A stretch of 64,000 bases of DNA from the NCBI GenBank assembly GCA_021234535.1, contig CM037838.1, forward strand, positions 17,243,009-17,307,008, given 5' to 3'. The notes under the pieces were generated by a model. It did no database searches. It was not told the DNA's origin and saw only the letters and a list, made by a program, of their open reading frames with translations. Made by a program: the position numbers and the translations under genes. This document shows, one piece after another, positions 48,101-61,100 of this stretch (its first letter is position 1; each line of letters opens with the position of its first letter). This DNA comes from Stichopus chloronotus (lineage: Eukaryota > Echinodermata > Holothuroidea > Aspidochirotida > Stichopodidae).

Positions 48101-51100
48101 TGTTTACATCATAATGTGAAGTGGCAACCTGTTCAAGTTTGGACAAACTAGCAGAAGACGTTTTCAGCCAGTCCTGCAGAAAAAGAACATTTAAACAATT
48201 ATATAACGCCAATTGACTTGGAAAAAAAAAACGCTAACAAGGAAAAATACCTTTCAGAATGGTTACACAAATACCATCGCATTAAACGCAAACTACTGTA
48301 GGTGTTCACATTGGAACGGTAAAAAGAAAGCTGCAAAAGATACATACAGTATGTGATGAACAATATATAAAAATGTTATTATACTATATCAACTTGAACA
48401 ATTTAAGTGTGTATTGTTTACCTGTTACAAATAAGTTGCAATCTTTGCACCTTTTTTTTTTTTCTTAGACTGGTTTACATGCAGTACTGTACTGAATATG
48501 CACTATACAATTACACCACATGCAGTAGACACTGCTGACATGCAGGAATAGGCTACAGAGTTTTCAGAACTACAGTATTCAAATTTCCTACCTAGGCTAC
48601 ACTGTTGGCAAACCAAACTTGTGGGACCAAATGCTCAATAAACAATACGTGTACATGCAAGTATTACAGCACTTACAGGTAAAGCAGAGCCCCTGGGTGC
48701 ATATTCTGACAAGGGTACTGACATTGTGATTCTCAACAGTGATTCCTATTTGCATAGCCTAATCATAGTGCAAAGATACAGTATACAGGAGGTCCTGCTC
48801 TGATCTCTAATCAGAGCATGTTAGTCTCCATTTGGCGCAAATGGCAACCACTTTTCGTTTGTGCACTTTCCTATCTACAGTGGGCCCAGTCTATTATGAA
48901 GCGGTGGCAGAGGGCTCACATTCACTGCACGGTAGTTGATTCTGCAATATGCAGATGCATCTGCAGTAGTTTATTGCAAAGCTGGTTGCCAGACCACAGA
49001 ACCAGCCTGAGTGAATATTGTCTTCATTAATATCAACACATTCTGGAATCTCGCTTTTCTGTTCAAGTGATTGTGTGCGTACTGAAAAAGGACAAGATTA
49101 TTTTTGATCTTAACTTTTTCTTTATTTTTAAAGGCTGTAAGGCATCACCCCAGACAGTTCCAATTCTCCCAACCACCTACCTCTAGTCCCTCCCTCAGCC
49201 TGTCTTAAATTCCTCCACATGTGTAATCCAAACAATGGATCCCTGTGTACACTGTGTAATACCAGCTGCTCTGCATCTTTCGAATTTGCTGTCAATCTAA
49301 GAGTACTGTAACTTAGAACCTGTTGAGAATTTTGCTTTCCGGGAAGTAAAAATATAGCTTAGGGTGATGCAATACAGCCTTTAAATGGACACGCATGGTT
49401 GTACATGGACAGAATACCATGACATGATTCTTCCTTTTAGGTGAGGTGGAGTGAAAGTAATAAGGAACTGACCACAACTTATTTCCTGTTTCAACACAAT
49501 TTCATTTTTATTTGCCCTGTGTGTACTCAAGCGAGTAGTAAGAACAGTACTACTGACTATCACTAATTACACTTCCCTGATTTGTGCCTGCCAGGTCGGG
49601 GGAAAGGGCCTAACGGGCATTTAAATAGCATGACGTCTTTCAATGCACAAAATGACAGTACGTAACTACAGTACTTTGAAAAGCAATGTGATTGGCATAA
49701 AAACAGTAAAAAATAAGAAATCATCTTTGAAACTTAATGGTGTTTACTATAAATGCCTACATCATGAGTATGCAATGGCACAGGTCTCATATCACTGGTG
49801 TATCAAAAACATACTACTCAAGTCGTAGCTCCTTGTTCGATATCAGGAATTGTAGTATTTGCACATGAAAGGAAGCAGTGTATGCTTACATTTACAGATA
49901 ACCTAAGAACCGATCACATCATTGCAGAGACAGTGATCCTGAGTTGTTTTGACTAACAGAATTTTGATACTAGAATACTTCTTATAGGCTTCTTCAAAGA
50001 AGCACACAATCAATTTGGATGAAAACTCTCAACCACTATATATTATCCTATTTCACACTTTTTGTTGTTACATTAAAAGAATTTGAGATCTTATGGCAGA
50101 CTGATCCACCTGAAACCATTAATGTTCCCAGATTGTTTGAATGGTGCAATTAAAAGAATTACTAAAATTTTGGACATGAATTTCAATGTTTCTACTTTTT
50201 GTCTAGATGCACACATCCACTTTAAGTATTTAAATAGATTGTTCAATGTGTAAAATGTGTGCACTTTTCTGACCCTCTACCATATGAACTTCATTGCACC
50301 TTGCTGCTGCTTTGGTGGTTTACTGAATCTGTTGAAGTAGGGTGAACACATCTGCCTACAGTAAAGTGTCTGTATGAACAGAATAAACAAAGGAATCACA
50401 CTCATTAAAATTGATGCCAATTATACGTGAGTCAAACCACTTATGCCACTGACCTCCCTTAAGTTTAAGCATCATATATTAAACAGTTGCAAATTAATTG
50501 GAAAAGCATTACTTCAATGGTATGAGTGAAAGTTTCCTTGAAATAACTCATGATTTCTTGCCTTCTACGTAAGTTTACATGTTTTCATTATCCAAGGAGG
50601 TTACCCAATACATGCCAAATTGTCGACACTAAAAAGTCATTTTTTGCAACCATATAATTTCTTTGTTTTCAGTGAGATTAAACTTGTTACAAAACTTCAT
50701 TGCCTCACTGTAGGTTACATTTAACATCTCATGCAGTGAAGATCCACACAGTCATCTAAGCATTGTTCTCATAAAGTAAATCAGCTGTGAGAATACACTC
50801 TCAAGACTTTCTTGAGCGGCATGGCACAGGGTACTTGTGTTATCGAGGATGGAAAGAGTCTGTTGAATATTTTGGCACAGTCATACTGTACAGTAACACC
50901 ATGACCTTCCCTGATTGGTTGGATAGTATAACGGATCATTGGAAACTAAACATCAGTCAAAAATGGAAAACCTTAGAGCAAATCAACTAAATGCACAGTA
51001 TGTACACAGACCAACCCTAGTCTCCAATAGTCATACGTCATTACAGTATGTATTTAAGCAATTCCTCTGGGCCTTCTAAAAATTTGCTTCTAACATAGGA

Positions 51101-51739
51101 AAGTTTTGCTTCCAAAACGTGTATATACAGATTAAACAGGAGCTGAGTGTCCATCATCCTCTTTCTGTGAAGTTCAGCACTCTGAGGTTTTAGACAGTAG
51201 TTTAATTTCAAACAAGCCATATACTATTCAACTAAGTAGGAAAGGTACAGTACATTAAATTTCCTTGGTTAATGAACTTAATTAAAATAGGTTACTTTAA
51301 GAATTAGGCAAGAAATCATCAAATATGGTGGCGAGACTTTCGGTACTGATCTGTCTTAGGCTTACTGTACCTTGTCTTGTGATATTACTAGACTGCTAGA
51401 GGAACGTATAATTGTGTGTGATTCATGCTTTAGTAGGACGACCTGTGGTCTTCAGTGTATAGTACAGTTAGGATTTGCAAATAAGAATACTATCCAAAAC
51501 TTTGGCTCCAAGATTAACAAAGTATTGTAGCTATAGGCCTGGGTACAGAGTAGCCAGCATAGGAAATTGACAAGTGTGTATGCACCGCTTCTAACTGTTA
51601 CTTTTCTGCGGGTCTATGTTTGGAGGATACTACTTAGGATTAGGAAGTTACGCCCTATAGCTACGACGTGATGCTCTGTGGTAGACTAAAGAGTAGCGTT
51701 TCAACTTACCCTTCCTGTTACATAAGGCTGTGCATCCAT
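36178..51739 (-). CDS. Uncharacterised 902-residue charged protein, 16 coding exons
   Basis: I do not recognise the family. I assembled coding exons (high to low) at 51739-51710, 48173-47983, 47441-47269, 46996-46829, 46502-46327, 45586-45471, 44493-43485, 42641-42561, 41866-41780, 41439-41345, 40712-40624, 39192-39095, 38850-38759, 38013-37942, 37615-37545 and 36338-36178. All have GT-AG borders and consistent phase, and the sum is 2709 nt. The protein begins MDAQPYVTGR|DWLKTSSASLSKLEQ. It has a basic helix (INELIQKQEERRRRLEKK), a 336-residue Ser/Glu/Lys-rich central exon with proline-basic stretches, an acidic SSSSDDDDFD, a conserved-looking C-terminal helical part (QEERVFQVRQKLRQNG, NQPEAWLGEVFRKYKLAERA, ANERMADQLEMEAKAA) and a lysine/arginine-rich end. 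There is no signal peptide or membrane helix. A cytoplasmic, centrosomal or nuclear scaffold is possible but unsupported. Confidence 0.82.
41540..41635. repeat. CAGA/GAGA microsatellite in an intron
   Basis: Imperfect CAGACAGA and GAGAGAGA runs between coding exons of the 902-residue gene. Confidence 0.85.
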
Positions 51740-52205
51740 GTTAAACTACAGAAAGGGTAGGCCTGAGTTAGGCTAAGGGTTCCAAGAAGTCTGAAGATTT
51801 GTCACAATGCATAGGCCTATCAAGTATCATGTTAAGGAATGTGTGAGAATCGTTCATGCGCTAATTAGACAGTACAGTAGTTACAACTTACGATAGCCGT
51901 AACGGTGCTAGTACTAAGTAGGCTATTATCAGCAACGACTAAGTTAACGAAGGCTATTCGCAAAGGTTTTACAAAATACAAGTTCAAAACAAGACTTTGG
52001 ATGCTGGTAGTGTTAGCCTAACCAAGGGGCTGCTGTGTACAATTCCCTGCCTCACTCAACTAATAGCCTAACTTCACTATTATTTGGCCTACAACGAAAA
52101 GTTTGGTCGAACTCTCAGTCTAAAGTTAAGGATTATAAGCATCAAAGACAATGAATCATCTAAACAGATGAAGTGTCAGTACGAAGTTTTCTGACATGTT
52201 CTTAC

Positions 52206-52330
52206 CCGAGACATTTGTACTAAAGTTCATGGAAATATAAACTCCGGATATCGCCAGATGAACGCATTTTCTCTACGTTGAGCGTCTCGTAACCAGCGAC
52301 GACCGCCAACTGCACGGCTAGTTAGTTACG
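52206..52330 (-). promoter_or_regulatory. Noncoding first exon with two uORFs
   Basis: The exon ends in the donor CTCGG|GTAAGA at 52206/52205; its upstream limit is approximate. It contains a 15-codon uORF starting at 52267 and a second uATG at 52230. The second continues across intron 1 into the acceptor exon (51745-51710) and stops at a TAA one base before the main ATG at 51739. This makes the first exon untranslated with respect to the main protein and suggests translational control. Confidence 0.6.
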
Positions 52331-52871
52331 AAGTTAATACCTACGTGAAATTGCAACAGATGTTCTAAATATGGGCCCACACAAGAAGTCCACCAGTGAG
52401 TAGCAGATGGAACGCTATAGTGGCAAAATAATAAAGTGAACGACAACATTCTGGAGGCACATGGGTTTCATCGACTGATCAACTTGGAACAATATTTTGT
52501 CTGAATTTCGTTAAAATCAAAAGAGCATTTCACAGCACTATCGGTAACATATCGATTAATAAAACTTGATCTCAATATAGTCATATCAATGAGATTTAAC
52601 GTTATCTTCGATTACTTTATGTAGACTATATCTTTAATTATACCGGTAACCAAGACTGTATCATCCACAATACGTCCGTGCGCACCTATTTGGACTTTAT
52701 TTTTCCTTTTCTTTTTTTTTCTTTTTTTTTTGCGATGCCTATACAAATGTGTCTAATTCTAAACTTCCTGTTTTCTTCCTTATTTGTTTTATTTGAATTT
52801 ATTGTCTAAATCCTATTCATAAATCCTATTCATTTTCAATTTGTAAACAGATATTTTTACCTTCAGACTCA

Positions 52872-53467
52872 CAGACAGTCACTGGACAGTCACTGCAGGA
52901 GGTTTCTGTTGAAAGGGACTTAGGTGTTCACATAGATTCTTCTTTACAGCCAGCTAAGCAGTGTATTGAAGCATCTAAAAGAGGATTTTATATATGATTA
53001 AGAGAAATTTGTTGTTAGACTCTATAAGCAGTTGGGTTAGACCTCAGCATATATGCTGTTCAAGCTTGGAACCCATATTTTTCTAAAGATAAGGAGTTAC
53101 TTGAGAAAGTCCAGCGCAGGGCTACTAGAGTAATTAGAGCCTTCAAGGGTGTCCCCTATAACGGCAGGTTACCTCTCTTACATCTCACTTCACTTGAGCT
53201 GAGAAGATTACTTGGGGATTTGATACACGTCTACAAGATTGTTCATGGTTTTGATAATTTATCCTTTTCTTACTTTTTCAAGTTTGCAAATAGTAAAATT
53301 ACTAGAGGTCATTGTCTTAAACTCCAGAAGGTTCAAAGTAGGATCAATATTCGTCGTTACTTTTTTTTCTCAGAGGGTAGTGATCGAATGAGTGGAATGG
53401 GTTGCCTGAGGATGTAGTGATGGCAAGAAGTGTAAATGGGTTTAAGAATGCACTGGACAAGTACTGA
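52872..53467 (+). pseudogene. CR1/L2-type LINE reverse transcriptase C-terminal fragment
   Basis: Plus-strand segments read VSVERDLGVHIDSSLQPAKQC, YAVQAWNPYFSKDKELLEKV, QRRATRVIRAFKG, LTSLELRRLLGDLIHVYKI and TRGHCLKLQKVQSR. They end at a stop after ALDKY (53465-53467). This is the highly conserved region after RT motif C in CR1/L2/jockey LINEs. Stops and frameshifts near 53000 and 53370 break it. It belongs to a different copy from the LINE at 23.4-25.4 kb, but may be the same broad family. Confidence 0.85.
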
Positions 53468-53469
53468 TC

Positions 53470-56400
53470 GGGTTTGATTTTTGTATCTTTTTTTAGGATC
53501 CTAGAGGACTTAATTGTCCCTCTTGATCCTTTTTGTCTACTGAACTAAACTTCTACAGAGCAGCCCCATCTGAAAAAAGTGAATTAAAACTTCAAGTATA
53601 GCCAATGACGAATGGAACAAACCATATTTTATGCAGTGGAAAATATGTCATCACCTGTTATGTCATCAACTCTCATTTGTGGAGATCTAGGGCGACAATT
53701 AATATCTTTTCCTTCAGATAAATACAAGAATCATATGTTCCCTTTAAAAAAAGAGAGAAAGATCCTCGTATCCTTTTTCCAAAACGTAAAAGAATGATAA
53801 ATAGATATTGGCATTATCAAGCAAAACTGAATTTTGCGGAATTATTTCACGAATGAAATGCTGATGAAGAAACGTATTTGTCAATGCGGATGAGTATATG
53901 TTACTCAGAGAAAGTTGTAATTTTTTTAAATTTTGCCTTAAAATGGAGATTCAAAACTCATATTGTCATTCAAATCTAAATCCGCACTTTTACAATGTCA
54001 AATGTAACAAATAAAGCTGTTTGAGTTTTTTTTTTTTTTTTGAGTAAGAATCTTTCCCACATGTGTATCGGAAGACATTTTACGGGGTTGGGTGGGGGGC
54101 GATGCTGAGGGTGTTCGCTGGGAAAATTTTGCAAAATGCCTTGACTCTCCCCCTTTTAGAACGATAGCACTGACTCAGGACAGTTAGACGAGGTATGATG
54201 ATACTACAAGTTAAAACGAAGAAAATGAAGAACATGTGAAGCGTAGAAGCTTGGTTGGTGCAAGGAGCTGGAAAACTGTTTTCCGGCTCCATGGTTGGTG
54301 CCCTAGCTGTGTACGCTGAGTATCCCTTAAGATAAACTCAGATTTTCTACTCCGTAATTCAACAGTATCCGTCTAATCAGCATTTTACAATGTCGGCAAA
54401 CGGAGCTGCCGGCCGCACTGCCTACTGCACTGCCCCCTCGCCCTGAAAATACAAGTGTCAGTGCCCTGAAATAAGTATTTTCCTTCCTCTAAGAGGACTG
54501 CATCCCCGCCCCCTCCCAGACCCTCGCCTCTTACGTCTATGCTTTCGCACAAACGCAGGACTGTAGAAATGCTAAAACCCTCCCACTAAGGGGCTCATTG
54601 AGTTGATAGCAATACGTGTCTGATGATTTTGGCTGCAAGCACGTTATGACACTTATGATTGGCATAATTAGTCAAGTTTCCCATAGTTACGAAATATGTT
54701 GATTTTAAAGCTTAGTTGTATTCAGGCTGGCTACGCGCACGTGACCAAGTAGTAATATGAAAATTGTCTGGTCAGGAATTTTCAAATTAAAAGTAAATTA
54801 TTAATTACTTCCACATTAATGTTACATTGTATGTGAAAACTGGGATCCTCTTAGTTTGAACATTTGTCATTAGTATGTAAAGGAAACTTGACTAGTTGGA
54901 AAAAAATAAAAGAATTACAACTCAATGAGTGTCTTTAACTTACGTCAGTTAAATGCAAATCTACAAGGGCGTAACCACTTTGGGATGTGTGACTCCCCAT
55001 TCGTGATGGCGTCGTCCTGGGGAATGGTACTGGGGAGGATTTCTCCCTCCCGTTTTGATTCTATTTTGTCTCGAAGGACTTAGATAAAAGTTATGTTTTC
55101 TTTGTTTTTCTTTTGCATTTTTGGATCCCTGTGGTAAGAATGGACATAATTTTCATTCTGCCAATAAAATTGACGGAAAGAGAAATATGATGCGCATAGA
55201 AAGATCATACTTGTGAAGCAGTCAAGATTTTCCATTCGTTCTCATAGCCACACCCCTCCCCCTCCCCCCGCCCCACACACAAACACAAACCTGCCAACCA
55301 ACTTTCCCCTCTCTTGTCTTGAGTTTTTTTTTTTTTTTTTTATCTTCCTCTACCTTTCAACGCAGTCCATCGCGTCCTCAAAATCTCTGAGGGGGGCAGT
55401 TTTTCTTTCCTGCCCCCACCCTCGCAACTTGATGTTTCTAGTTTAGACGACCACAGAAAATTGAGACCAGGTTGGTTCTTAAACTGGCTCACAGCAATTT
55501 TTGTCAAACTTATCATCGAACCAAGCTTCCACGAAGATTCTGGCAACCGAATTATTAAATTGAGAAACATTGTGCGTAACCGTGGCTATACGGTACTGCG
55601 TACATACCTTATTTTTAGTTTGCTTTTGTACATAGGGTATTGCAAGTGATAATCGACTAACCACGATTTTCGACATAAATGACTAAATAACTTAAATTTA
55701 TTTCTTAGGTCAAAACCAGATTTCGTACAAATGTCTTCAATGTGATAACATATGTGTTTCAGAGATACCTACTACATTTTTATTTGGTCGGTCATATTTT
55801 AACGTTTTTTCCCCTTTGAAACAAAGTCACTGACTGTGTTGAGTATGTGCTGATGGCTAATTTAGCAGGTCTTGTAAAAGACAGGGTAAACATTGCTAAG
55901 AATCTACCACTTGGAAGCGCCCAGTAACCGTGATACATCAATGAATGTCATCTTTATCAATACGTTATTCAATTCAAGATGTTTCTTTTGTCATATTTCT
56001 GTTTTTATTTCCATATATTCTTGGTTTTACGGACATCTGTATGATCATGTTCATTTAAATTGACTAGATATTTCGAGGTTGGCATTAATAAACGGTACCA
56101 CACTCATGATAGACATATAATGTCCATAACATTACAAGGACTGTGCAGTGTATCTTCAAGTCACACCTCAGATAGATTTCAAATAGCTTTATAGTTGCTT
56201 TCAACGTTTCCGGCATATATTATAGTCCAATAGATATTCTCCAACGGATAGTGTCACCAGTGTTAATCTGCATCATAACGATAACCCATACATATCAGTA
56301 GGACTGTAGGAGATTCGAATAATTCTGGTATTGAATTTATACAATCATTGATTTCGAATTAAACATCACCGTTTGTTTCATCATTGCGTATTTTTAGGTG

Positions 56401-58130
56401 TCTTTAGTCTTATTTTTGTCAATATTTGAGCATTTTAAGCTTCATCTTTTATGTAATTAAATGCCATATCCGGCATAAGTTTCACATCGCATCATGTGTG
56501 TTCCTTTGAATTGTCTAGCGGTACTTTCACTTTTCACATCATTCCATTATCACACAGGCCACATTGTATCCACTCTGGTTGACTGTACTTCCTTGTAGTA
56601 AAATTGGCTATTGTACTGTATGTTAATGTGTTTAATTCACTGCCTACTCTGACAGCATAGATTCGATATTATGTTCATTTAAGGTACAAACTTGTTGTGA
56701 ACACATAATTTCCCATGGTTCCGAAGCATTCTACCTTTAATTGTATTCTGAAATTGTATAACAATTCAGAGGGACTCAAATGTAACACTAACTGTTTATT
56801 ATATTGCTATGATGTTACATAGAACAAGAATATTGTAACACAGCAACAATTGATGTTATAATACAATACACCCAGAGATGAACATTTCAATTCGTGTAAC
56901 AACGGAAACCTTCATTTCTTTAAAAATCAAAAAACAATTCGAAACAACAAGAAGAAAAGGTTCACAAATTTTAATAAAAATAACAATTTTTCATGAATTC
57001 TTTGTGAACCGAACTTGTTATTAATCCATACCCAAACATGCCATAGTCTTTATCGTGCAATTACAATGTCGTTTTCTGTACTTATTATTTTCTTAATGAG
57101 CTCAGCTATTCATTACCAAGGAACTTCACAAAGGTTGGTTCCAGCAATTTCATTTTCATTATGATTCTAACATAACGTCTTTAAACAATTTAAGTCATTG
57201 GTTTCTTAATATAAGACAGTGGGCTAGTCAATCATGCTTCACCGAAAATTTACTAAGTCATTTAAGATATATCATTAAAATTGATGGCGTTAGTTACATA
57301 TTACATGTGATAAGCGGTTGAATAAAGAAAAGATTGAAGAGAAAGAAAGAGGGTTTGCTCATTGAAACTCATCCCGAAAAGCCGTAGGTGTCGTCGTACG
57401 TCCATATGGTTATTTATATAGAGATATAAAGACGATAAAATCTTCATCAGAAGTTTATTAGCTCACATAGTAGAGAGAGCTAAGCAGATCTGAAGTTCCC
57501 GTTGTCAGTTCTTATGTTGTATTGATACTGAACTAAGTCATTTAAATCAAAACTTTCACTTTCCTTTTTATAATTTTTTTGCTAAGTTCATTACGTATGT
57601 ATCCGGCATAAACGTGAGGTAAAAAGTTAGTCACGATGGTAAGCAAATACCCTATTTGGCTTAAAAGTTACTTACAATGGGTGTATACGTTATAACCAAT
57701 TATTTTTTTATCCAACAGTTTAGCAGGAGGCATACGTACCCAACAGCTTTTAGAGTGTATGTCATATAATGGTGTGTAATTATAACTGACTATTAGAGAA
57801 AAGTGCACACGTTTAAGCATACTTCTCACCTAAATGTGTTACAAACACGAATTGATGTATTAACTTAGTGTAGCTCACTTTCATGATACTTCTCACGTAT
57901 ATTGTAATGCCAAAGTGAACGATTCACAGAAACCAAAACACGCATATAATGATATCAGGTGAGGTTGAGATGTATGACAGGCCCAAATGAAGGAATCATG
58001 CATGTCTCCAGATATACTCAAAAGTTGAACTCTCTCCGAGAACTACAATCTCATTTTAACCGACAGCCGAAGAGAATCAATGAAAAGTTAAATAAATCCA
58101 CAATCAAAGTATAGCAAGATTAAATTGGTT
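53470..58130. other. No gene recognised
   Basis: T-runs occur at about 54025 and 55326. TTTATT at 57454-57459 is a candidate minus-strand poly(A) signal for the pseudokinase gene, giving a 3' UTR of about 680 nt. Open frames of 60-77 codons have no motifs. Confidence 0.45.
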
Positions 58131-58136
58131 TCACGT

Positions 58137-61100
58137 TTACTTCCCAACATGATATATGCGATCTGAGTATGTAGTCTGAGTTGTATCGGGGATTCCCATT
58201 GGTGCGTAACTTGTCTGAGTTTTATTGGCGGCCCTCATTGGTAGATACATCGTTGACATTGGTATTTCATATGAACTGTCGTTGGTAAGTTTCTCAAATA
58301 TCTATAATGCAAAAATTTTGCAAAGAATGTGGGAAATTATGTTTTATGTATTGCAATATGTTGCAAATTCTGCGATCTGTAGTTGTTGTTTTGCCATGAT
58401 TGTTGTTTTGCGCAATACAGTCACAAGAGGTCAAATTACATATTGCAATATTCACCGCAATGAAGTATTGAATTGGATACATTATTAAAGCGTATAGACT
58501 TAATATTTGAAACTTTTGAAGCCTCTAAGCGATGTCATAACCTCAGCTTAGGGTCAAGGAAATTAAAAACATCATGCATACATATGACTTAAATAAGTGA
58601 CTTACACTAGTCATATCTTTTCCCATTAATTGTTACTTCTTTCATATCCTAACGATGACAACTGGCAACTGATTGTATTACATTTGTTACAGTATCTTAT
58701 CAAACATTCAACCTGCAGTAGAAAACATATTTTCACTAAAACAATTCATCTATACCTCTTTTTTTTCATCCAGTTTATTGTATTCATATAGGTTTGGTCG
58801 GCAAATCTTTCAAACAAAGGGTTAATCCTTATTTACCAAGTAAGAACATGACATCAATTTGAAAAAAAACTACCATTTCCAAGCATGAAATGCGTCACGT
58901 TACATCATCGTGAAGGTAGCTGATGCATGACCAAATAAATTTATTCCTGTATTAAAAACTTCAACCAAACTCATTTGAGACAAGATGTAAGTAAATAGAT
59001 TTAATTTTAATTACCGTCACAAACGTTCCTCTCAAATGGTGAATGGAAGGCCGAAGAGTAGTATTATGATTCCAACACTCGAACAATATTTTATTTCTGC
59101 AGATAAGAAGATAGATAGATAGATAAGATAGATAAGAACAGGCTACTCATCAAGTACGAAAATGGCTTTATAGAAGAATAGCAATATTCTGAGACAAACC
59201 TGATTTTCTCCACAGTTTTACTTTCACTAATCTCATCTGTCAAAGCATTATAACTGAGGGACGATAAGTATGGTGCCGTTCATATCTTTGTATTAAAATT
59301 ATAGTTTTACTTTAAACCATTCCTGTTGCTTTGGGGAAAGTAGAATGAACAGTAACATTTTGAAGGTATCATATCTCTGTTGCATAGGTGAAAATTATCG
59401 TACTGAGTCGTAAAATGCGACAAAATTAGTCATGTGATTAATCACACGAGCACAATTCTCATGTTGTGCAGAACATCAATACTATATATGTGCCCACAAA
59501 TACATCATGAAATTACTGTCCTTATTTAGAAATTTTCTTTTAAGACGTATCACGAGCAAAACTTAGTGGCGTCACGCCAAAGACATCTTAGGAAAATACA
59601 CATCGTATTAACGTTGAACTTTCGACAATTGCACAAAACCAAATAAAATGGTTGACATGACGTTGCTCACTTTATCTGCAAGTACTTTTCTGGCCAAGAT
59701 GCTGACGGACTTATCGCATTCTTATCAAATTTAACTTCTTGGTCTTTGGGGAAAGGCGGATTTCCTGACACATTTAAGAGATGAAAAGAAAATGGTAATG
59801 TTAGGATGTATTGCATACACAAAAAAAAAACGTAATAATCAACATGATATTAAGAACAATGGCATGAAAGATTCGTGAACTCACTGTTTCTTACAAAGAC
59901 GCCAAAGCATCTGCTTATACTAAAGTATGCAATTAAAAACTGCACTGCTGATACCATATTGTTCAACTATAACGTAGTTGAAAGTTTGAATTCCAGTGTC
60001 AGGGAATTATCACCCAGTTATCATACAACAGGTTCATTACAAATAATAAAGAGAGAATTGGGGAAAATCCCGGTATAGATCAAATCTGCCGATATTCGCA
60101 AAAGAATATAGAAAAATGGCAGACGGAAAACTAAAATTTCGGATATCAACCTTTTATATTTGCTTTTAATTCATTTAATTGTAGGTATCTAAAAATCGAC
60201 AAAATGGCACTTATTAAGTGCGCAAGTTAGTTACATATTTGTTTACATCAATAAACGGTAAAACGGCCGCTTGTCTCTTTTATAATTACCTGCTGCCAGT
60301 ATCTCCCATATCACTACCGCAGTAGACCACACGTCACTCGATTCTGTATATTCACTCGAAAGCAACATTTCTGGTGGAAATTCATTCAAGGTTGCATGAT
60401 CTATCTGTAATGGTAATGATATGCAAGGATAAATAATATACAAACTAATTTTTACAAGTAATAAAATAATCAATTGAATAATCATTGAGAATCGCAACAT
60501 ACAATAATAGCAGAGCTATTTATGTTTTCTTGAATTTCATACTTTGGTGAAGACATATTTATTCCATGAGAATACTGAGCGCAATTCACTGTCAGCACTT
60601 CTTGTTTGGAATTCTGTACTCTGGATGACGTAAAATAGTCTCCAAAGGTAATAAACGCTACTAATATAGATTCATATGCAAATGATGTTCACGATAACCA
60701 AATCTGTGCAAATCTGTGCACGGGTGTATAAGAAAGAATCCAAAATAAACGTTGCAAAGCAATAATAGGATGAATTTGTCAAAGTTGGATAGAGTATTTG
60801 TCTATGCATGACGCTGTATTGTCTTTGATCAACAACTGTTGATCAGATCCGGATCCAACCAATGTCAGCAGTTTTGTTTCACACTTGATCGACGGGAGAA
60901 GAACTACTAGACCTTTCAGAATGTTCAAAAACAGAAACTAAAATGTGACTGCCACTACTTGAACACTCACTGTCACATCTACGGACTGTTCAGATATCTA
61001 CTCATTTTGATTCACAAAGATTTTTTAACAATACAGTTTGATCAAGTACATAAGATCTGATCTATCACCTCTGATAAATCAGTATGTTCAAATAGGATAC

